64,000 bases of DNA from Paludibacter sp. 221 (GCF_010501035.1 NZ_QVMH01000002.1:23812-87811), one strand, 5' to 3'; positions 16,018 to 25,779 are shown, numbered from the stretch's first letter. The notes: generated from the sequence alone by a model not told the origin. A program made the numbers and translations.

Positions 16018-17217
16018 TCAGAACGAACGATTAAGCATCATCTCACCTTCTTCATTAAAAATCTTCACGTGAATTTTACGTGGTGTGGATTCTACCCACA
16101 AAATGCTTTTATTGTCATTTATTACTATCGGAAACGTATTGTCATACTCGCCCGTCTCAATCAAAGCGTGGCGGTGTGTATGCCCACTAAACATTATATC
16201 TATATTGCTATTATTCAGTACCGGCATGAAAAGCCTGTTGACCTCACTCAAACTATGAGCTCCGGGACGGGGAGGTTTCGTAGTGTCCACATTTACCGGA
16301 TGTCCGCCAAAAGGTGGTATGTGGATAATAACAATACGCTTGCGGGCATTGACAAATTCATCGGTCAAAACAACTTTTTTCAGCCACTCTGCCTGCTCCT
16401 CCCTATACTGGTCGAAAGCCGTGATTCCGTAATACTCCCGATGATGGTCGTACTTATCCTCGCCCGAATCCAATACCAGAACAGCCGTTTCGCCATACAT
16501 ATACAACCCATAATACTTACCATCAGGACGCAGCACATACTCCTTAAGCCTGCGGGCTAAAGGGCCCCTGGTTTCGTGGTTTCCTCTGGTGATTATAAAC
16601 GGTTTTTCGGTAGCAAACTCATCTACCGACACGTCAATAAAACTTGTAAAAGGCTGTTCGGGTTTATAAAAGTAAGTCATTATATCGCCGTTAAGAAAAA
16701 CAGCATCAGCATCTTTCAGAGGGACATGTGATAATAGTTTTTTATACTTTTCGGAGTTGTCGTGCATATCATTCACTACAACGAAAGCACTTTTTTTAGC
16801 CCGGTTATCTACCGTTTTAAAATGATACCATCCCGAAGCAATACTGTCGCCATAAGCAAGGGTATAGGGCTGAAATTTTGTAATTTCTTTCGACACCAAA
16901 CGGTACTCGTATGATGTATTAGGGGTCAGGCCTGTTATTTCTATCGTATTCATCGTATTATATGCCTCTATAAGCCCATCGTTATATGCACAATACTTTT
17001 GAACATTTTCACTTCCTTGTTTGCGTAATTCTACATAAGAAAAGCCTTTGGACGATGTCGTAAAATACACATATGTGCCTGTATCCGTAGTACCCTGCAA
17101 ATAAGGGCCATGATTAAATACATATTTATTATCTGTATTCTCCGACTCTTGCGCATTAACAAGAGTAAGCGAAAAAAAAGCCATAAAACACAGCAGGATG
17201 TTAATTGAGTTTTTCAT
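16018..17217 (-). CDS. Secreted calcineurin-like metallophosphoesterase
   Basis: A 399-residue exported phosphoesterase. A signal peptide (residues 1-22) is followed by an N-terminal fibronectin-like domain of the purple acid phosphatase type (HGPYLQGTTDTGTYVYFTT ... ITGLTPNTSYEYRL) and a C-terminal Metallophos domain. Metal ligand motifs are NDMHD (D-x-H), FLNGDIM (GD), RGNHE (GNH), IVIIHIPPFGG and FSGHTHRH (GHxH), so the active site looks intact. The substrate is unknown and could be a phosphomonoester or diester in the periplasm. It is divergently oriented from the DUF3078 gene, with a hairpin in its leader. Confidence 0.9.
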   Translation of the reverse strand: MKNSINILLCFMAFFSLTLVNAQESENTDNKYVFNHGPYLQGTTDTGTYVYFTTSSKGFSYVELRKQGSENVQKYCAYNDGLIEAYNTMNTIEITGLTPNTSYEYRLVSKEITKFQPYTLAYGDSIASGWYHFKTVDNRAKKSAFVVVNDMHDNSEKYKKLLSHVPLKDADAVFLNGDIMTYFYKPEQPFTSFIDVSVDEFATEKPFIITRGNHETRGPLARRLKEYVLRPDGKYYGLYMYGETAVLVLDSGEDKYDHHREYYGITAFDQYREEQAEWLKKVVLTDEFVNARKRIVIIHIPPFGGHPVNVDTTKPPRPGAHSLSEVNRLFMPVLNNSNIDIMFSGHTHRHALIETGEYDNTFPIVINDNKSILWVESTPRKIHVKIFNEEGEMMLNRSF

Positions 17218-17333
17218 ATTCTTATAAATATTTTTGAATTTAAACGTTATTTTCTATTTTTGCCACTCTTTTTCAACCTACATCAGCAACAACACAATAC
17301 ACTAAAAACAAGAAATACATACTATAATATCCT

Positions 17334-17372
17334 CTAAAAAAAAGAGAATTAAAATTACTTATTTTAATTCTC
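17334..17372 (-). terminator. Terminator-like hairpin upstream of the metallophosphoesterase gene
   Basis: Perfect 12-bp arms GAGAATTAAAAT/ATTTTAATTCTC with loop TACTT (17344-17372). On the minus strand it is followed by a run of eight T. It lies ~120 nt before the start codon, in a divergent promoter region, so it may attenuate or insulate transcription. Confidence 0.55.
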
Positions 17373-17478
17373 AAAAATACATCTTTTTTAAAGGATAAGT
17401 TAAACAAAATGTATTTTTCTTTTGTTAGAAGGGCAAAAGAGTAAGAAAATGAATGTAAAAATTAAAACAATAGAAATA

Positions 17479-18420
17479 ATGAAATCAAAAAAAGCTATTT
17501 TACTGGGATTAATACTGGTGCTGGCATTTCCTATTGCAGCACAAATTACATCAACTGATGCACAGTTGCGTTCGCAAGAATCTAAAGCTGCAGAAGATGG
17601 ATGGCATGCCGGAGGAGTAACAACCGTAAACTTCTCACAATTGTATCTGAGCAATTGGGCTGCCGGAGGTGAAAACTCATATTCATTAAACGGATTAGTA
17701 AGTTTGTTTGCATCGTACAAGAAAAACTCGCTGACATGGGACAATACATTGGATATGGGTTACGGATTCGTAAATCAATACCAATCGCAAGGATACCGTA
17801 AAACTGATGATAAATTTGAATTCAACTCGAAAGTAGGTTACAAGGCGTTCTCCGATTTCTACTATTCCGGTTTATTGAATTTTAAAACTCAGTTTGACAA
17901 AGGTTACGACTATAAAGCAGACCCCGAAGCCTTGAACCCTATCTCTAAGTTTTTAGCTCCGGCTTATTTAACGGCTGCATTGGGGCTAAGCTACCAGCCT
18001 AACCGTTATTTCAGCGCATTGATAGCACCTGTAACAGGACGTATGACAATAGTAAACGACGAAAATCTTTCGAGCATCGGTGCTTTTGGAGTTGACCCGG
18101 GAAGCAAAACAAGAATGGAGTTTGGTGGTTATATCCGTACCATTTACAGCAAAAACGATTTTAAACCGGAGTTTTTAAAAAATGTAACTTTAACCTCTAA
18201 ACTCGATTTATTTTCGAACTATCTGGATAATCCTCAGTACATCGACGTAAACTGGGAAGTGCTTATATCTCTGAAAGTAAACCGTTTCTTATCGGTGAAC
18301 CTGAACACTAATCTGGTATATGACTATGACGTTAAATTTGCTGACCCTGATGGCGGAGAGCCTAAAGATAAGGTTCAGTTTAAAGAACTGCTTGGGGTCG
18401 GATTCTCACTGAATTTCTAA
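17479..18420 (+). CDS. DUF3078 family outer-membrane-type protein
   Basis: About 313 residues from the ATG at 17479, which begins a good signal peptide (MKSKKAILLGLILVLAF, cleavage near AAQ). The TTG at 17422 and ATG at 17449 would only add a polar leader. The DUF3078 region covers nearly the whole protein: LYLSNWAAGGENSYSLNG, LDMGYGFVNQYQSQG and a C-terminal strand ending in Phe (GVGFSLNF), typical of outer-membrane beta-barrels. It is a paralogue of the 4551 product without that protein's long N-terminal extension. Function unknown. Confidence 0.87.
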   Translation: MKSKKAILLGLILVLAFPIAAQITSTDAQLRSQESKAAEDGWHAGGVTTVNFSQLYLSNWAAGGENSYSLNGLVSLFASYKKNSLTWDNTLDMGYGFVNQYQSQGYRKTDDKFEFNSKVGYKAFSDFYYSGLLNFKTQFDKGYDYKADPEALNPISKFLAPAYLTAALGLSYQPNRYFSALIAPVTGRMTIVNDENLSSIGAFGVDPGSKTRMEFGGYIRTIYSKNDFKPEFLKNVTLTSKLDLFSNYLDNPQYIDVNWEVLISLKVNRFLSVNLNTNLVYDYDVKFADPDGGEPKDKVQFKELLGVGFSLNF

Positions 18421-18439
18421 ATACAAGCCTGATATAAAA

Positions 18440-18485
18440 AAGAGAGGATGTGTCAAAACTACGATTTTGTCACATCCTCTTTTTC
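18440..18485 (+). terminator. Terminator after the second DUF3078 gene
   Basis: AGAGGATGTG/CACATCCTCT stem extended inward by AAAA/TTTT pairing, followed by TTTTTCTTT. Confidence 0.85.
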
Positions 18486-18486
18486 T

Positions 18487-18846
18487 TTAAAGATTTATCT
18501 TTTCGTTTCTTTTAAGCCGTTCTCTGGTTATCTTCTTGCCATTTGATTCGTTTTTCCTAGTATATAAATTTAAAACAGTTTCTAATTGTTTGGGGTATTC
18601 ACGGCGCAAAGTAGCATCGATATACATCAAATAAAAATGCTTGAAGTTTTTGAAACTACTAAAATGATAGAGTATCAATATGGTCATGATCTCACTATCG
18701 GACATTTGATGGTTGCGATTTCTCCTTTTTATGTCGGTATTGCAAGGTAATGCCTTATTTTCGTTAACTAATTGTGCATATCCTTTACAAAATTCATTTG
18801 CGGCACAAAATACTTCTGTAACTTCGTCTTGGGTAAGTAAGCTCAT
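18487..18846 (-). pseudogene. IS982-family transposase remnant
   Basis: A 120-residue frame. Its N-terminal ~85 residues match the start of IS982-type transposases: a CNTDIKRRNRNHQMSDSEIM segment, then ILILYHFSSFKNFKHFYL and LRREYP. Full transposases of this family are about 300 residues and carry the DDE catalytic triad further on, so this piece has no catalytic core. After residue ~90 the sequence becomes unrelated, lysine-rich and stops abruptly against the terminator of the DUF3078 gene. No intact insertion-sequence ends were found. Interpreted as a decayed insertion. Confidence 0.8.
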
Positions 18847-18971
18847 ATTGTTGTATGAGCTTATTGTTTGTCAAACTTAGAGATAACAATTTTATGCTTA
18901 CTTACCTAATTTTTAATACACTTTTCTTATCTGGAACTCAGGTTATTATTAAAAACAACTTTACATAAATA

Positions 18972-19006
18972 AAAAACGCTGTAAAAATCTAATTTACAGC
19001 GTTTTT
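18972..19006 (-). terminator. Intrinsic terminator of dnaK
   Basis: 14-bp arms AAAAACGCTGTAAA/TTTACAGCGTTTTT, loop 7 nt, T-run on the minus strand. It lies 33 nt after the dnaK stop codon. Confidence 0.88.
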
Positions 19007-19038
19007 ATTGTTTTTATTCAGGCTTTGTTTATGCCATT

Positions 19039-20958
19039 TTATTTGACTTCTTCAAAATCTACATCAGTCACATCATCTTGCGAATTTGCTCCGCCTTGAT
19101 TTTGTTGTTGTCCTCCGAAATCAGCTCCCGGCTGAGGACCTCCTTGTTGTGCGTTTTGAGCATTATACATTTCCTGACTTGCAGCTTGGAATACTGTATT
19201 TAACTCATTAGTTGCAGCATCAATTCCGGCAAGGTCTTGCGCTTTATGGGCTTCTTTCAGCTTGTTCAACGCAGCTTCAATCGGGCCTTTTTTATCTGCA
19301 GGAAGTTTGTCGCCAAACTCGTTCAACTGTTTTTCGGTTTGGAAAATCAAACTGTCGGCATGGTTCAATTTGTCGATTTTTTCTTTTTCCTTAGCATCAG
19401 CTTCAGCATTGGCAGCAGCTTCGTCTTTCATACGTTTGATTTCTGCATCACTCAGTCCCGAAGAGGCTTCAATACGTATATTTTGTTGTTTACCAGTAGC
19501 TTTATCTTTAGCCGAAACGTTCAGGATACCATTCGCGTCAATATCAAATGTCACTTCGATTTGAGGCACTCCACGTGGGGATGGTGGTATTCCGTCCAGA
19601 TTGAAACGGCCAATGGTTTTATTTTGGTTAGCCATAGGGCGTTCACCTTGTAGAATATGAATTTCTACCGAAGGCTGATTGTCGGCAGCAGTAGTAAACG
19701 TTTCAGTTTTCTTAGTAGGTATTGTAGTATTTGCTTCAATCAGTTTAGTCATTACACCACCCATAGTTTCAATACCTAACGAAAGCGGAGTAACATCAAG
19801 CAGCAATACATCTTTCACTTCACCTGTCAATACACCACCTTGAATTGCAGCGCCTACAGCAACTACCTCGTCAGGGTTTACACCTTTCGAAGGAGCTTTG
19901 CCGAAGAATTTTTCTACCGCCGACTGAATAGCCGGAATACGGGTAGAACCTCCTACCAAGATTACTTCGTCTATATCACCTACGTTAAGTCCTGCACTTT
20001 GCAAAGCTGTTTTACAAGGGTTAATCGTGCGTTGCACAAGGTCGTCTACCAGTTGCTCAAATTTAGCACGGGTAAGTGTACGAACCAAGTGGCGTGGCAC
20101 GCCATCCACAGGCATAATATATGGCAGGTTAATTTCGGTAGAAGTAGTATTCGACAATTCGATTTTAGCTTTTTCAGCAGCTTCTTTCAAACGTTGAAGA
20201 GCCATCGGGTCCTTGCTCAAATCAATTCCGCTATTCTCGTTTTTGAACTCGTCAACCAGCCAGTTGATAATGCGTTGGTCAAAGTCGTCACCACCAAGGT
20301 GAGTATCACCGTCAGTCGATTTTACTTCGAAAACACCATCGCCCAATTCGAGTACCGATACGTCGTGAGTACCACCACCACAGTCGAATACAACGATTTT
20401 CATATCCTTGTTCGATTTGTCGAGACCGTAAGCCAAAGCAGCAGCAGTAGGTTCGTTCACAATACGTTTTACGTTTAGTCCGGCAATTTCGCCTGCTTCT
20501 TTCGTAGCTTGGCGTTGCGAGTCGTTAAAATAAGCAGGCACGGTAATTACCGCATCGGTAACTTCAGCACCAAGATAATCTTCGGCTGTTTTTTTCATTT
20601 TTTGCAAAATAATAGCCGAAATTTCCTGTGGAGTATAAAGACGTCCGTCGATGTCAACACGTGGAGTATTATTATCGCCTTTCACTACTTTATATGGCAC
20701 ACGGTTTACGTCTCCCTGTACCTGATCCCATGCTTCTCCCATGAAACGTTTGATAGAGAACACGGTTCTTGTTGGATTAGTAATAGCCTGACGCTTAGCA
20801 GGGTCACCCACCTTGCGTTCGCCACCATCCAAAAATGCAACAACCGAAGGTGTTGTGCGTTTACCCTCGCTGTTGGAAATAACGATAGGCTCGTTACCTT
20901 CCATCACAGCCACACAAGAGTTTGTGGTTCCTAAGTCAATTCCAATAATTTTTCCCAT
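19039..20958 (-). CDS. dnaK: Chaperone protein DnaK (Hsp70)
   Basis: A 639-residue cytosolic Hsp70. The nucleotide-binding domain begins with [17 protein letters not shown] and contains [40 protein letters not shown] and [11 protein letters not shown]. The substrate-binding domain follows ([20 protein letters not shown]), then a helical lid and a Gly/Gln-rich tail ending in [11 protein letters not shown], as in many DnaKs. The usual D-x-G of the [10 protein letters not shown] phosphate loop has Cys and His where Leu and Phe are common, a normal Bacteroidota variation. grpE and dnaJ are not adjacent. No CIRCE operator is seen upstream. Confidence 0.97.
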   Translation of the reverse strand: MGKIIGIDLGTTNSCVAVMEGNEPIVISNSEGKRTTPSVVAFLDGGERKVGDPAKRQAITNPTRTVFSIKRFMGEAWDQVQGDVNRVPYKVVKGDNNTPRVDIDGRLYTPQEISAIILQKMKKTAEDYLGAEVTDAVITVPAYFNDSQRQATKEAGEIAGLNVKRIVNEPTAAALAYGLDKSNKDMKIVVFDCGGGTHDVSVLELGDGVFEVKSTDGDTHLGGDDFDQRIINWLVDEFKNENSGIDLSKDPMALQRLKEAAEKAKIELSNTTSTEINLPYIMPVDGVPRHLVRTLTRAKFEQLVDDLVQRTINPCKTALQSAGLNVGDIDEVILVGGSTRIPAIQSAVEKFFGKAPSKGVNPDEVVAVGAAIQGGVLTGEVKDVLLLDVTPLSLGIETMGGVMTKLIEANTTIPTKKTETFTTAADNQPSVEIHILQGERPMANQNKTIGRFNLDGIPPSPRGVPQIEVTFDIDANGILNVSAKDKATGKQQNIRIEASSGLSDAEIKRMKDEAAANAEADAKEKEKIDKLNHADSLIFQTEKQLNEFGDKLPADKKGPIEAALNKLKEAHKAQDLAGIDAATNELNTVFQAASQEMYNAQNAQQGGPQPGADFGGQQQNQGGANSQDDVTDVDFEEVK

Positions 20959-21306
20959 AATTAGTATGTTTTATTTTTATATTATTCGATAGTATTTTTT
21001 ACTTTAAATCCTTATACTGTTTGTTGTCACAAACAATCTGCACCTCTTTTTACAAACGATATGCCATCCGGAATATGACAGTTTATTTTACGATTCGAAT
21101 GACAAAAAAGATGTTTTCAGCCTTCAAAATCGCATTTAAAACTGACAAAAGGACAGTTGATGTCATGAAAATTTCATTCTGAACAAAAAACATATACCTT
21201 TGTACATCTACAGAGAATCTTTTGTTAAAGTCGTATGTTATAAACAATCTAACCACAAATTAGTTTTTTACACCACAAATATTTTAAAACCCAAGCAGGA
21301 AAGCCA
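20959..21306. other. 348-bp divergent intergenic region
   Basis: AT-rich. It contains the folK -7 box TACCTTTG (21195-21202). No TAnnTTTG-type box, CIRCE repeat or other operator was found in the dnaK direction, so dnaK control is not readable from the sequence. Confidence 0.5.
21195..21202 (+). promoter_or_regulatory. -7 box for folK
   Basis: TACCTTTG, about 105 nt before the start codon. No good -33 element at consensus spacing. Confidence 0.45.
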
Positions 21307-21774
21307 ATGGCGACAGTTTACTTAGGATTAGGAACCAATCTGGGCAATAAGCGCGAAAACATTGAGAACGCAATTTATTATATATCCCAGCAGATAGGAG
21401 AAGTAATATCTATTTCTTCTTTTTTTGAATCTAAACCGTGGGGATTTATGTCTGAAAATGACTTTTTAAATGCAGTTATTTCTGTCACTACTACAATTTC
21501 GCCTACTCTGTTGTTGGAAAAAACACAGGAAATAGAGCGGGAAATGGGGCGGAAAACAAAAACAAAAGAAGGTGGTTATTCCGACAGGTTGATTGATATC
21601 GACATTCTGTTTTATGACACGCTCGTATTAGACACTCCCAAATTAAAAATCCCGCATCCATTAATTCAGAAGCGGGACTTTGTATTAATTCCGTTAGCAG
21701 AAATAGCACCGAACTTAGTCCATCCGGTACTGCAAAAGAGCATACGCGAAATGATTAAAACATTGAATCGTTGA
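21307..21774 (+). CDS. folK: 6-hydroxymethyl-7,8-dihydropterin pyrophosphokinase
   Basis: A 155-residue enzyme of tetrahydrofolate synthesis that transfers pyrophosphate from ATP to 6-hydroxymethyl-7,8-dihydropterin. Hallmarks are YLGLGTNLGNKRENIENA at the N-terminus, the FESKPWGF loop, FLNAVISVTT, and the metal-binding RLIDIDILFYD block, followed by LKIPHPLIQKRDFVLIPLAEI. Length is typical for HPPK. No other folate gene is adjacent. It converges with the DUF2007 gene. Confidence 0.95.
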   Translation: MATVYLGLGTNLGNKRENIENAIYYISQQIGEVISISSFFESKPWGFMSENDFLNAVISVTTTISPTLLLEKTQEIEREMGRKTKTKEGGYSDRLIDIDILFYDTLVLDTPKLKIPHPLIQKRDFVLIPLAEIAPNLVHPVLQKSIREMIKTLNR

Positions 21775-21825
21775 ACTGTCAGCAAAACAACTATCAATTA
21801 AACGCTCCTACAGTTCACCCGTTTT

Positions 21826-22059
21826 TCACTTCACATCTGCCGAATGATAATCTTTCAACAGCTCTAATGCTTTGCGGTAATCCTTTTCAAAAACATACAC
21901 TTTAAGCCCTTCGTCTATATCTTTGAACATTGGGAATAGTTCCACCACCTGTTCCTCGCCCACAAGAGCTTCAATACCATTTCTTTTCAATATCTCACTA
22001 TCCAAATTAGCATTCGCTATATTTTCGTACGTCTTTAATGCAACAACTTTATCTTCCAT
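21826..22059 (-). CDS. DUF2007 domain protein
   Basis: A 77-residue soluble protein with the DUF2007 pattern: VALKTYENIANANLDSEIL, then KRNGIEALVG, and VYVFEKDYRKALELL near the C-terminus. This ferredoxin-like fold is annotated as a putative signal-transducing protein, without a demonstrated role. Monocistronic, convergent with folK and divergent from the aspartate kinase gene. Confidence 0.85.
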   Translation of the reverse strand: MEDKVVALKTYENIANANLDSEILKRNGIEALVGEEQVVELFPMFKDIDEGLKVYVFEKDYRKALELLKDYHSADVK

Positions 22060-22207
22060 AATCCTTATGTGTGTTTTAATTATTACTCTTTGTAAATATA
22101 ACGATATTTCACGAAAAAATGTTTAAGCTCATGCGAACTTTTATTATTTTTACATCATTAAATACATACACTCACACAACATCTATTACATTGATTCAGA
22201 ATAAAAT

Positions 22208-23464
22208 ATGAAAGTTTACAAATTTGGAGGAGCATCAGTACGCTCGGCAGAAGGGATAAAAAACATAGCAGATATAGTTTCAAAAGAAACTGAAAACCTG
22301 TTTATCATCATATCGGCTATGGGAAAAACAACCAATGCGATGGAAATTGTATTGGAGAATTTCATGAAAGCCGACCGCCAAGCAGCACTAAATAAATTGG
22401 CCGAAGTAGAGGCATACCACTCCCAAATTGTAGCCGAACTGTTTGAGCAAGATACCGCAGGAACAGAAGTTTTAAAATCTGTTTTCGGCGAAATAAAAGG
22501 GCATATCAATACAGGCATTGGCGACGATTACGACCGTTGGTACGATTGTTTAGTGTCGTACGGTGAGGTTATTTCCACTAAAATTATATCTGCCTATCTG
22601 AATAAATGTAACGTAAGTAATGCGTGGCTGGATATGCGTGAACTTTTGGTTACGGATAGCAACTACCGCGAAGCAAACGTACGGATGGAAGAATCGCAGG
22701 AAAAAATGGAAAAATCTGTCGATTTCAGTAAAAGTAAAATTTACATAGGTCAGGGCTTCATAGGCGCCAATACTCAAGGCAACCCCACCACACTTGGCCG
22801 CGAAGGCTCTGACTATTCAGCAGCCGTAGTAGGAAACTTGCTTGATGCCGAAAGCGTAACAATATGGAAAGACGTACCGGGCATTTTGAATGCTGACCCA
22901 CGCTTGTTTGAGAATACGGTACATATCCCGGAAATGACATATCTTGATGCTGTAGAATTGGCTTACAGCGGGGCACAAATAATACACCCGAAAACCATAA
23001 AACCACTACAAAACAAAGAGATACCACTCTATGTTCGTCCCTTTGGCAACCCTGAGGCAAGCGGCTCGGTAATTAAGGCAACGGTAGAAAACCCTAAAGA
23101 AGTTCCGGTTCTAATCGTACGGAAAAATCAGGTGCTCGTTACCATACGCCCGCGCGATTTCTCTTTTGTACTCGAAGAAAGCCTGCCTTGGCTCTTTACC
23201 ATTATACACAAACACAGGCTGAAAGTATCGCTTATTCAGAGTTCGGCTATCAGCATTTCGGTAGGAGTAGACAACACCCGCTATCTGGAAGGTGCATTGG
23301 ATGAGTTGGCAAATGACTTTAAGGTGTCGTACAACACGGGGATGGAACTGCTCACCATTCGCGGAATAAACCCTGACATCGAAAAAGAAACTACAGCAGG
23401 CAGAGAGATATTGCTTTCGCAGCGCACACGGCGAATAGGACGTTTCTTGATGAAAGAAGTTTAG
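22208..23464 (+). CDS. Aspartate kinase (monofunctional)
   Basis: A 418-residue enzyme phosphorylating aspartate at the first step toward lysine, threonine and methionine. The kinase domain opens with KVYKFGGASVRSAEGI, followed by the TTLGREGSDYSAAVV and IWKDVPGILNADPRL motifs. The C-terminal ~130 residues form the ACT-type regulatory part (VLVTIRPRDFSFVLEESL), which implies amino acid feedback control. There is no homoserine dehydrogenase fusion. No operon partner lies close by, although metA of the same pathway is at the far end of the window. Confidence 0.94.
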   Translation: MKVYKFGGASVRSAEGIKNIADIVSKETENLFIIISAMGKTTNAMEIVLENFMKADRQAALNKLAEVEAYHSQIVAELFEQDTAGTEVLKSVFGEIKGHINTGIGDDYDRWYDCLVSYGEVISTKIISAYLNKCNVSNAWLDMRELLVTDSNYREANVRMEESQEKMEKSVDFSKSKIYIGQGFIGANTQGNPTTLGREGSDYSAAVVGNLLDAESVTIWKDVPGILNADPRLFENTVHIPEMTYLDAVELAYSGAQIIHPKTIKPLQNKEIPLYVRPFGNPEASGSVIKATVENPKEVPVLIVRKNQVLVTIRPRDFSFVLEESLPWLFTIIHKHRLKVSLIQSSAISISVGVDNTRYLEGALDELANDFKVSYNTGMELLTIRGINPDIEKETTAGREILLSQRTRRIGRFLMKEV

Positions 23465-23498
23465 TACATGACAAAAGTTACTCAATATCAATAAACTT

Positions 23499-24443
23499 TC
23501 AAAGTTGTATCTTATTCAGAAAACTTACGACATAATTTACAGTTGCATCAAACCAAGGATTGAAGAACCAGAATGTATGAGGGCTATCGTCAATCTCATG
23601 TGTTTCGGAATATATGCCCATACTATCCAGTTTTTGCACCAATTCATCTCTCCCATTATGAAAACGGGGGATAGAGCTATTAATAAAACATACCGGAACC
23701 GAGTTGCCCGACACATGAGACAGAGCCGAAGCATCTTCCCAATTACAGGGATTCTCGCTATACGTACCTCCCAGCCAAGTAGCATCCACAGGCATTTTGG
23801 TCTTTTCGAGCCTTGCACGTTCAGCCCGTTCAATAGTAGCCTCGTTCAGAAACGTTGATATACCATCAATATTTACTACCGCTCGGATATAGCTGTCTTT
23901 ATTCGCCGTGCCCACAAGACACGCCAGTTGCCCACCTGCCGAGCAACCCGAAATTACTATCCTGTTTTTATCTATTCCTAATTTTCCTGCATTTGCATAC
24001 ACCCACTTCACAGCATCCTCCACATCCTGTACTCCGGCAGGATATAATGCTTCGGGAATCAACCTGTATTCCACAGGGATACATACAAACCCTTCGCGTG
24101 CAATGTGGGTAGCCAAGGGAGTTTGCATCGAAAGGTCGCCCGAATTCCAGCCTCCTCCGTGCACCATGAGCAGTGCAGGATATTCCGCTTCATTATCCGG
24201 ACGATACACATTCAAGTGAAGGTTTCTACCTTCCCCTGTCTTTTTGTAAACCACTTTCTCCTCAGCATACAAACCTTCAAATACAGGCTTCACTATTTCA
24301 ATATAGGGTCTTTTCTTTTTTTCCTTTATGTAACTGGAATAAATGGTATAGGAGGTATCACGGGGTACTCCATCAATTAAAACCACCTGAGCCGAAAGAG
24401 GCAATGCGATGATTAAAAACAAAAGCAGACAATAGTTCTTCAT
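23499..24443 (-). CDS. Secreted alpha/beta-hydrolase (esterase/lipase type)
   Basis: A 314-residue exported hydrolase. The signal peptide is residues 1-18 (LLLFLIIALPLSAQ). The fold is of the hormone-sensitive-lipase/BD-FAE type: oxyanion motif MVHGGGWNSGD, nucleophile elbow GCSAGG (Ser in G-x-S-x-G), a late Asp in the RFHNGRDELVQ region and His in DDSPHTFWFF. The catalytic triad appears complete. Likely substrates are acyl or acetyl esters in the periplasm, but no neighbouring polysaccharide genes support a specific one. A minus-strand TAATTTTG box lies 18-25 nt upstream. Confidence 0.88.
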   Translation of the reverse strand: MKNYCLLLFLIIALPLSAQVVLIDGVPRDTSYTIYSSYIKEKKKRPYIEIVKPVFEGLYAEEKVVYKKTGEGRNLHLNVYRPDNEAEYPALLMVHGGGWNSGDLSMQTPLATHIAREGFVCIPVEYRLIPEALYPAGVQDVEDAVKWVYANAGKLGIDKNRIVISGCSAGGQLACLVGTANKDSYIRAVVNIDGISTFLNEATIERAERARLEKTKMPVDATWLGGTYSENPCNWEDASALSHVSGNSVPVCFINSSIPRFHNGRDELVQKLDSMGIYSETHEIDDSPHTFWFFNPWFDATVNYVVSFLNKIQL

Positions 24444-24460
24444 AACATGTTTTTGAGAAA

Positions 24461-24468
24461 CAAAATTA
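24461..24468 (-). promoter_or_regulatory. -7 box for the secreted esterase gene
   Basis: CAAAATTA on plus, TAATTTTG on minus, giving a leader of ~10-15 nt. Confidence 0.4.
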
Positions 24469-24599
24469 ATAAAATCGCTCCGATTATGATAGTAAAATAA
24501 AACAAGACATTAACCGTTATAAATTGTAAAAAATCGCTCATTAATTCGTAAGTCCTCATTTCCAGGCGGATAAAATTACCGTGTTTCAAAAAAGCTTAT

Positions 24600-24607
24600 T
24601 ATCTTTG
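24600..24607 (+). promoter_or_regulatory. -7 box for the M23 endopeptidase gene
   Basis: TATCTTTG followed by a leader of ~105 nt to the start codon. Confidence 0.5.
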
Positions 24608-24719
24608 TAAAATTGTTTACAAAGCAAAAGCAGTATTAAAGTGGACAAACACGTTTGCCCCGGAATTAAAATTGTAATAAACCGAAATTTGTTTACCTAA
24701 CCACGTTTTTATTATTTCT

Positions 24720-25613
24720 ATGTTCAAAAAAATTTACTTAGCACTTGCCCTCCTCACGGCAAGTACATCTTTTATAAAAGCGGGCGACCATCTACCCGAA
24801 CTGAATGTAAGCAAGCTACTACAGGACTATTTAGATTACAAACACCTTTACGACTCAATTAATGTTTACGAAAGGATGCTGAACGATTATTCAGACGACC
24901 TGATGGAAGATCATCCGGCCGACGATATTTACCGCAACATCTGGACACGGGAGAGGCTGAATCCGTACAAGATACCGATTGACAGTATTCCCGATTCAAT
25001 CAGGATTGACTGTCGTAATTTCGTACTGCCTGTTCCGGGAAACATAACTTCACGCTTTGGGGCACGCCGCTACCGCTATCACTATGGCACCGATTTAAAA
25101 CTGTACGCAGGCGAACCTGTAAAAGCTGCTTTTTCGGGCAAAATCCGTATTATAGATTACGAGCGCAGAGGCTATGGCCACTATGTGGTTATACGCCATA
25201 AAAACGGGTTGGAAACTGTATATGCCCACCTTTCAAAAGTATTGGTTGAGCACAACCAGCAAGTGAATGCCGGCGACACAATAGCCTTAGGAGGCAATAC
25301 GGGACGCTCAACCGGACCACACCTGCATTTTGAAATACGCTATTTGGGCAATGCTATAAATCCGGAAAACATCATTGACTTCAACACCGGAATACTGAAA
25401 GAAGACCAATACCTGATTACTAAAAACCAAACTTTTTATTACCAAAAAGAAGTACAAGCCCTGCAAGCTGCGAAATACATCATCGTGCGCAAAGGAGACA
25501 CCCTGAGCCACATAGCTTCGCGCAACGGCACAAGCGTAAAGCGGATATGCCAGCTAAATAATATGTCGATAAAATCAATTATCCGTCCCGGACAGAAAAT
25601 CAGAGTAAGGTAA
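24720..25613 (+). CDS. M23 peptidoglycan endopeptidase with C-terminal LysM
   Basis: A 297-residue exported murein hydrolase. Signal peptide residues 1-21, then a linker of ~80 residues. The M23 domain (about 100-220) has zinc-site motifs HYGTDLKL (H-x-x-x-D) and GPHLHFEIR (H-x-H), with TSRFGARRYRYHYG ahead and YAHLSKV between. All four catalytic positions are present. A single LysM peptidoglycan-binding domain (YIIVRKGDTLSHIASRNG) covers the last ~44 residues. It probably trims cross-links during cell growth or division. An intrinsic terminator follows. Confidence 0.94.
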   Translation: MFKKIYLALALLTASTSFIKAGDHLPELNVSKLLQDYLDYKHLYDSINVYERMLNDYSDDLMEDHPADDIYRNIWTRERLNPYKIPIDSIPDSIRIDCRNFVLPVPGNITSRFGARRYRYHYGTDLKLYAGEPVKAAFSGKIRIIDYERRGYGHYVVIRHKNGLETVYAHLSKVLVEHNQQVNAGDTIALGGNTGRSTGPHLHFEIRYLGNAINPENIIDFNTGILKEDQYLITKNQTFYYQKEVQALQAAKYIIVRKGDTLSHIASRNGTSVKRICQLNNMSIKSIIRPGQKIRVR

Positions 25614-25646
25614 GCGATAATTTATTGATAATAAACAAGACACATG

Positions 25647-25684
25647 TCCGGTAATCTCCCTCTTTACGACTACCGGATTTTTTC
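25647..25684 (+). terminator. Terminator of the M23 endopeptidase gene
   Basis: TCCGGTA/TACCGGA stem, 17-nt loop, then TTTTTT. Confidence 0.8.
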
Positions 25685-25739
25685 ATGATATAAGAAATGA
25701 ATATATCAGGAGATAATTTTATCACTTTAAAAAATTATT

Positions 25740-25747
25740 TACTTTTG
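25740..25747 (+). promoter_or_regulatory. -7 box for the TlpA-like lipoprotein gene
   Basis: TACTTTTG, 32 nt before the start codon. Confidence 0.5.
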
Positions 25748-25779
25748 TACTACAACGTAAAACCATTTTTCTTTCACTT

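Noticed and set aside
15997-16560. 187-residue plus-strand frame
   Set aside because: Lies opposite the metallophosphoesterase active-site region and has no recognisable features.
20959-21306. CIRCE heat-shock operator before dnaK
   Set aside because: No TTAGCACTC-N9-GAGTGCTAA-like repeat present.
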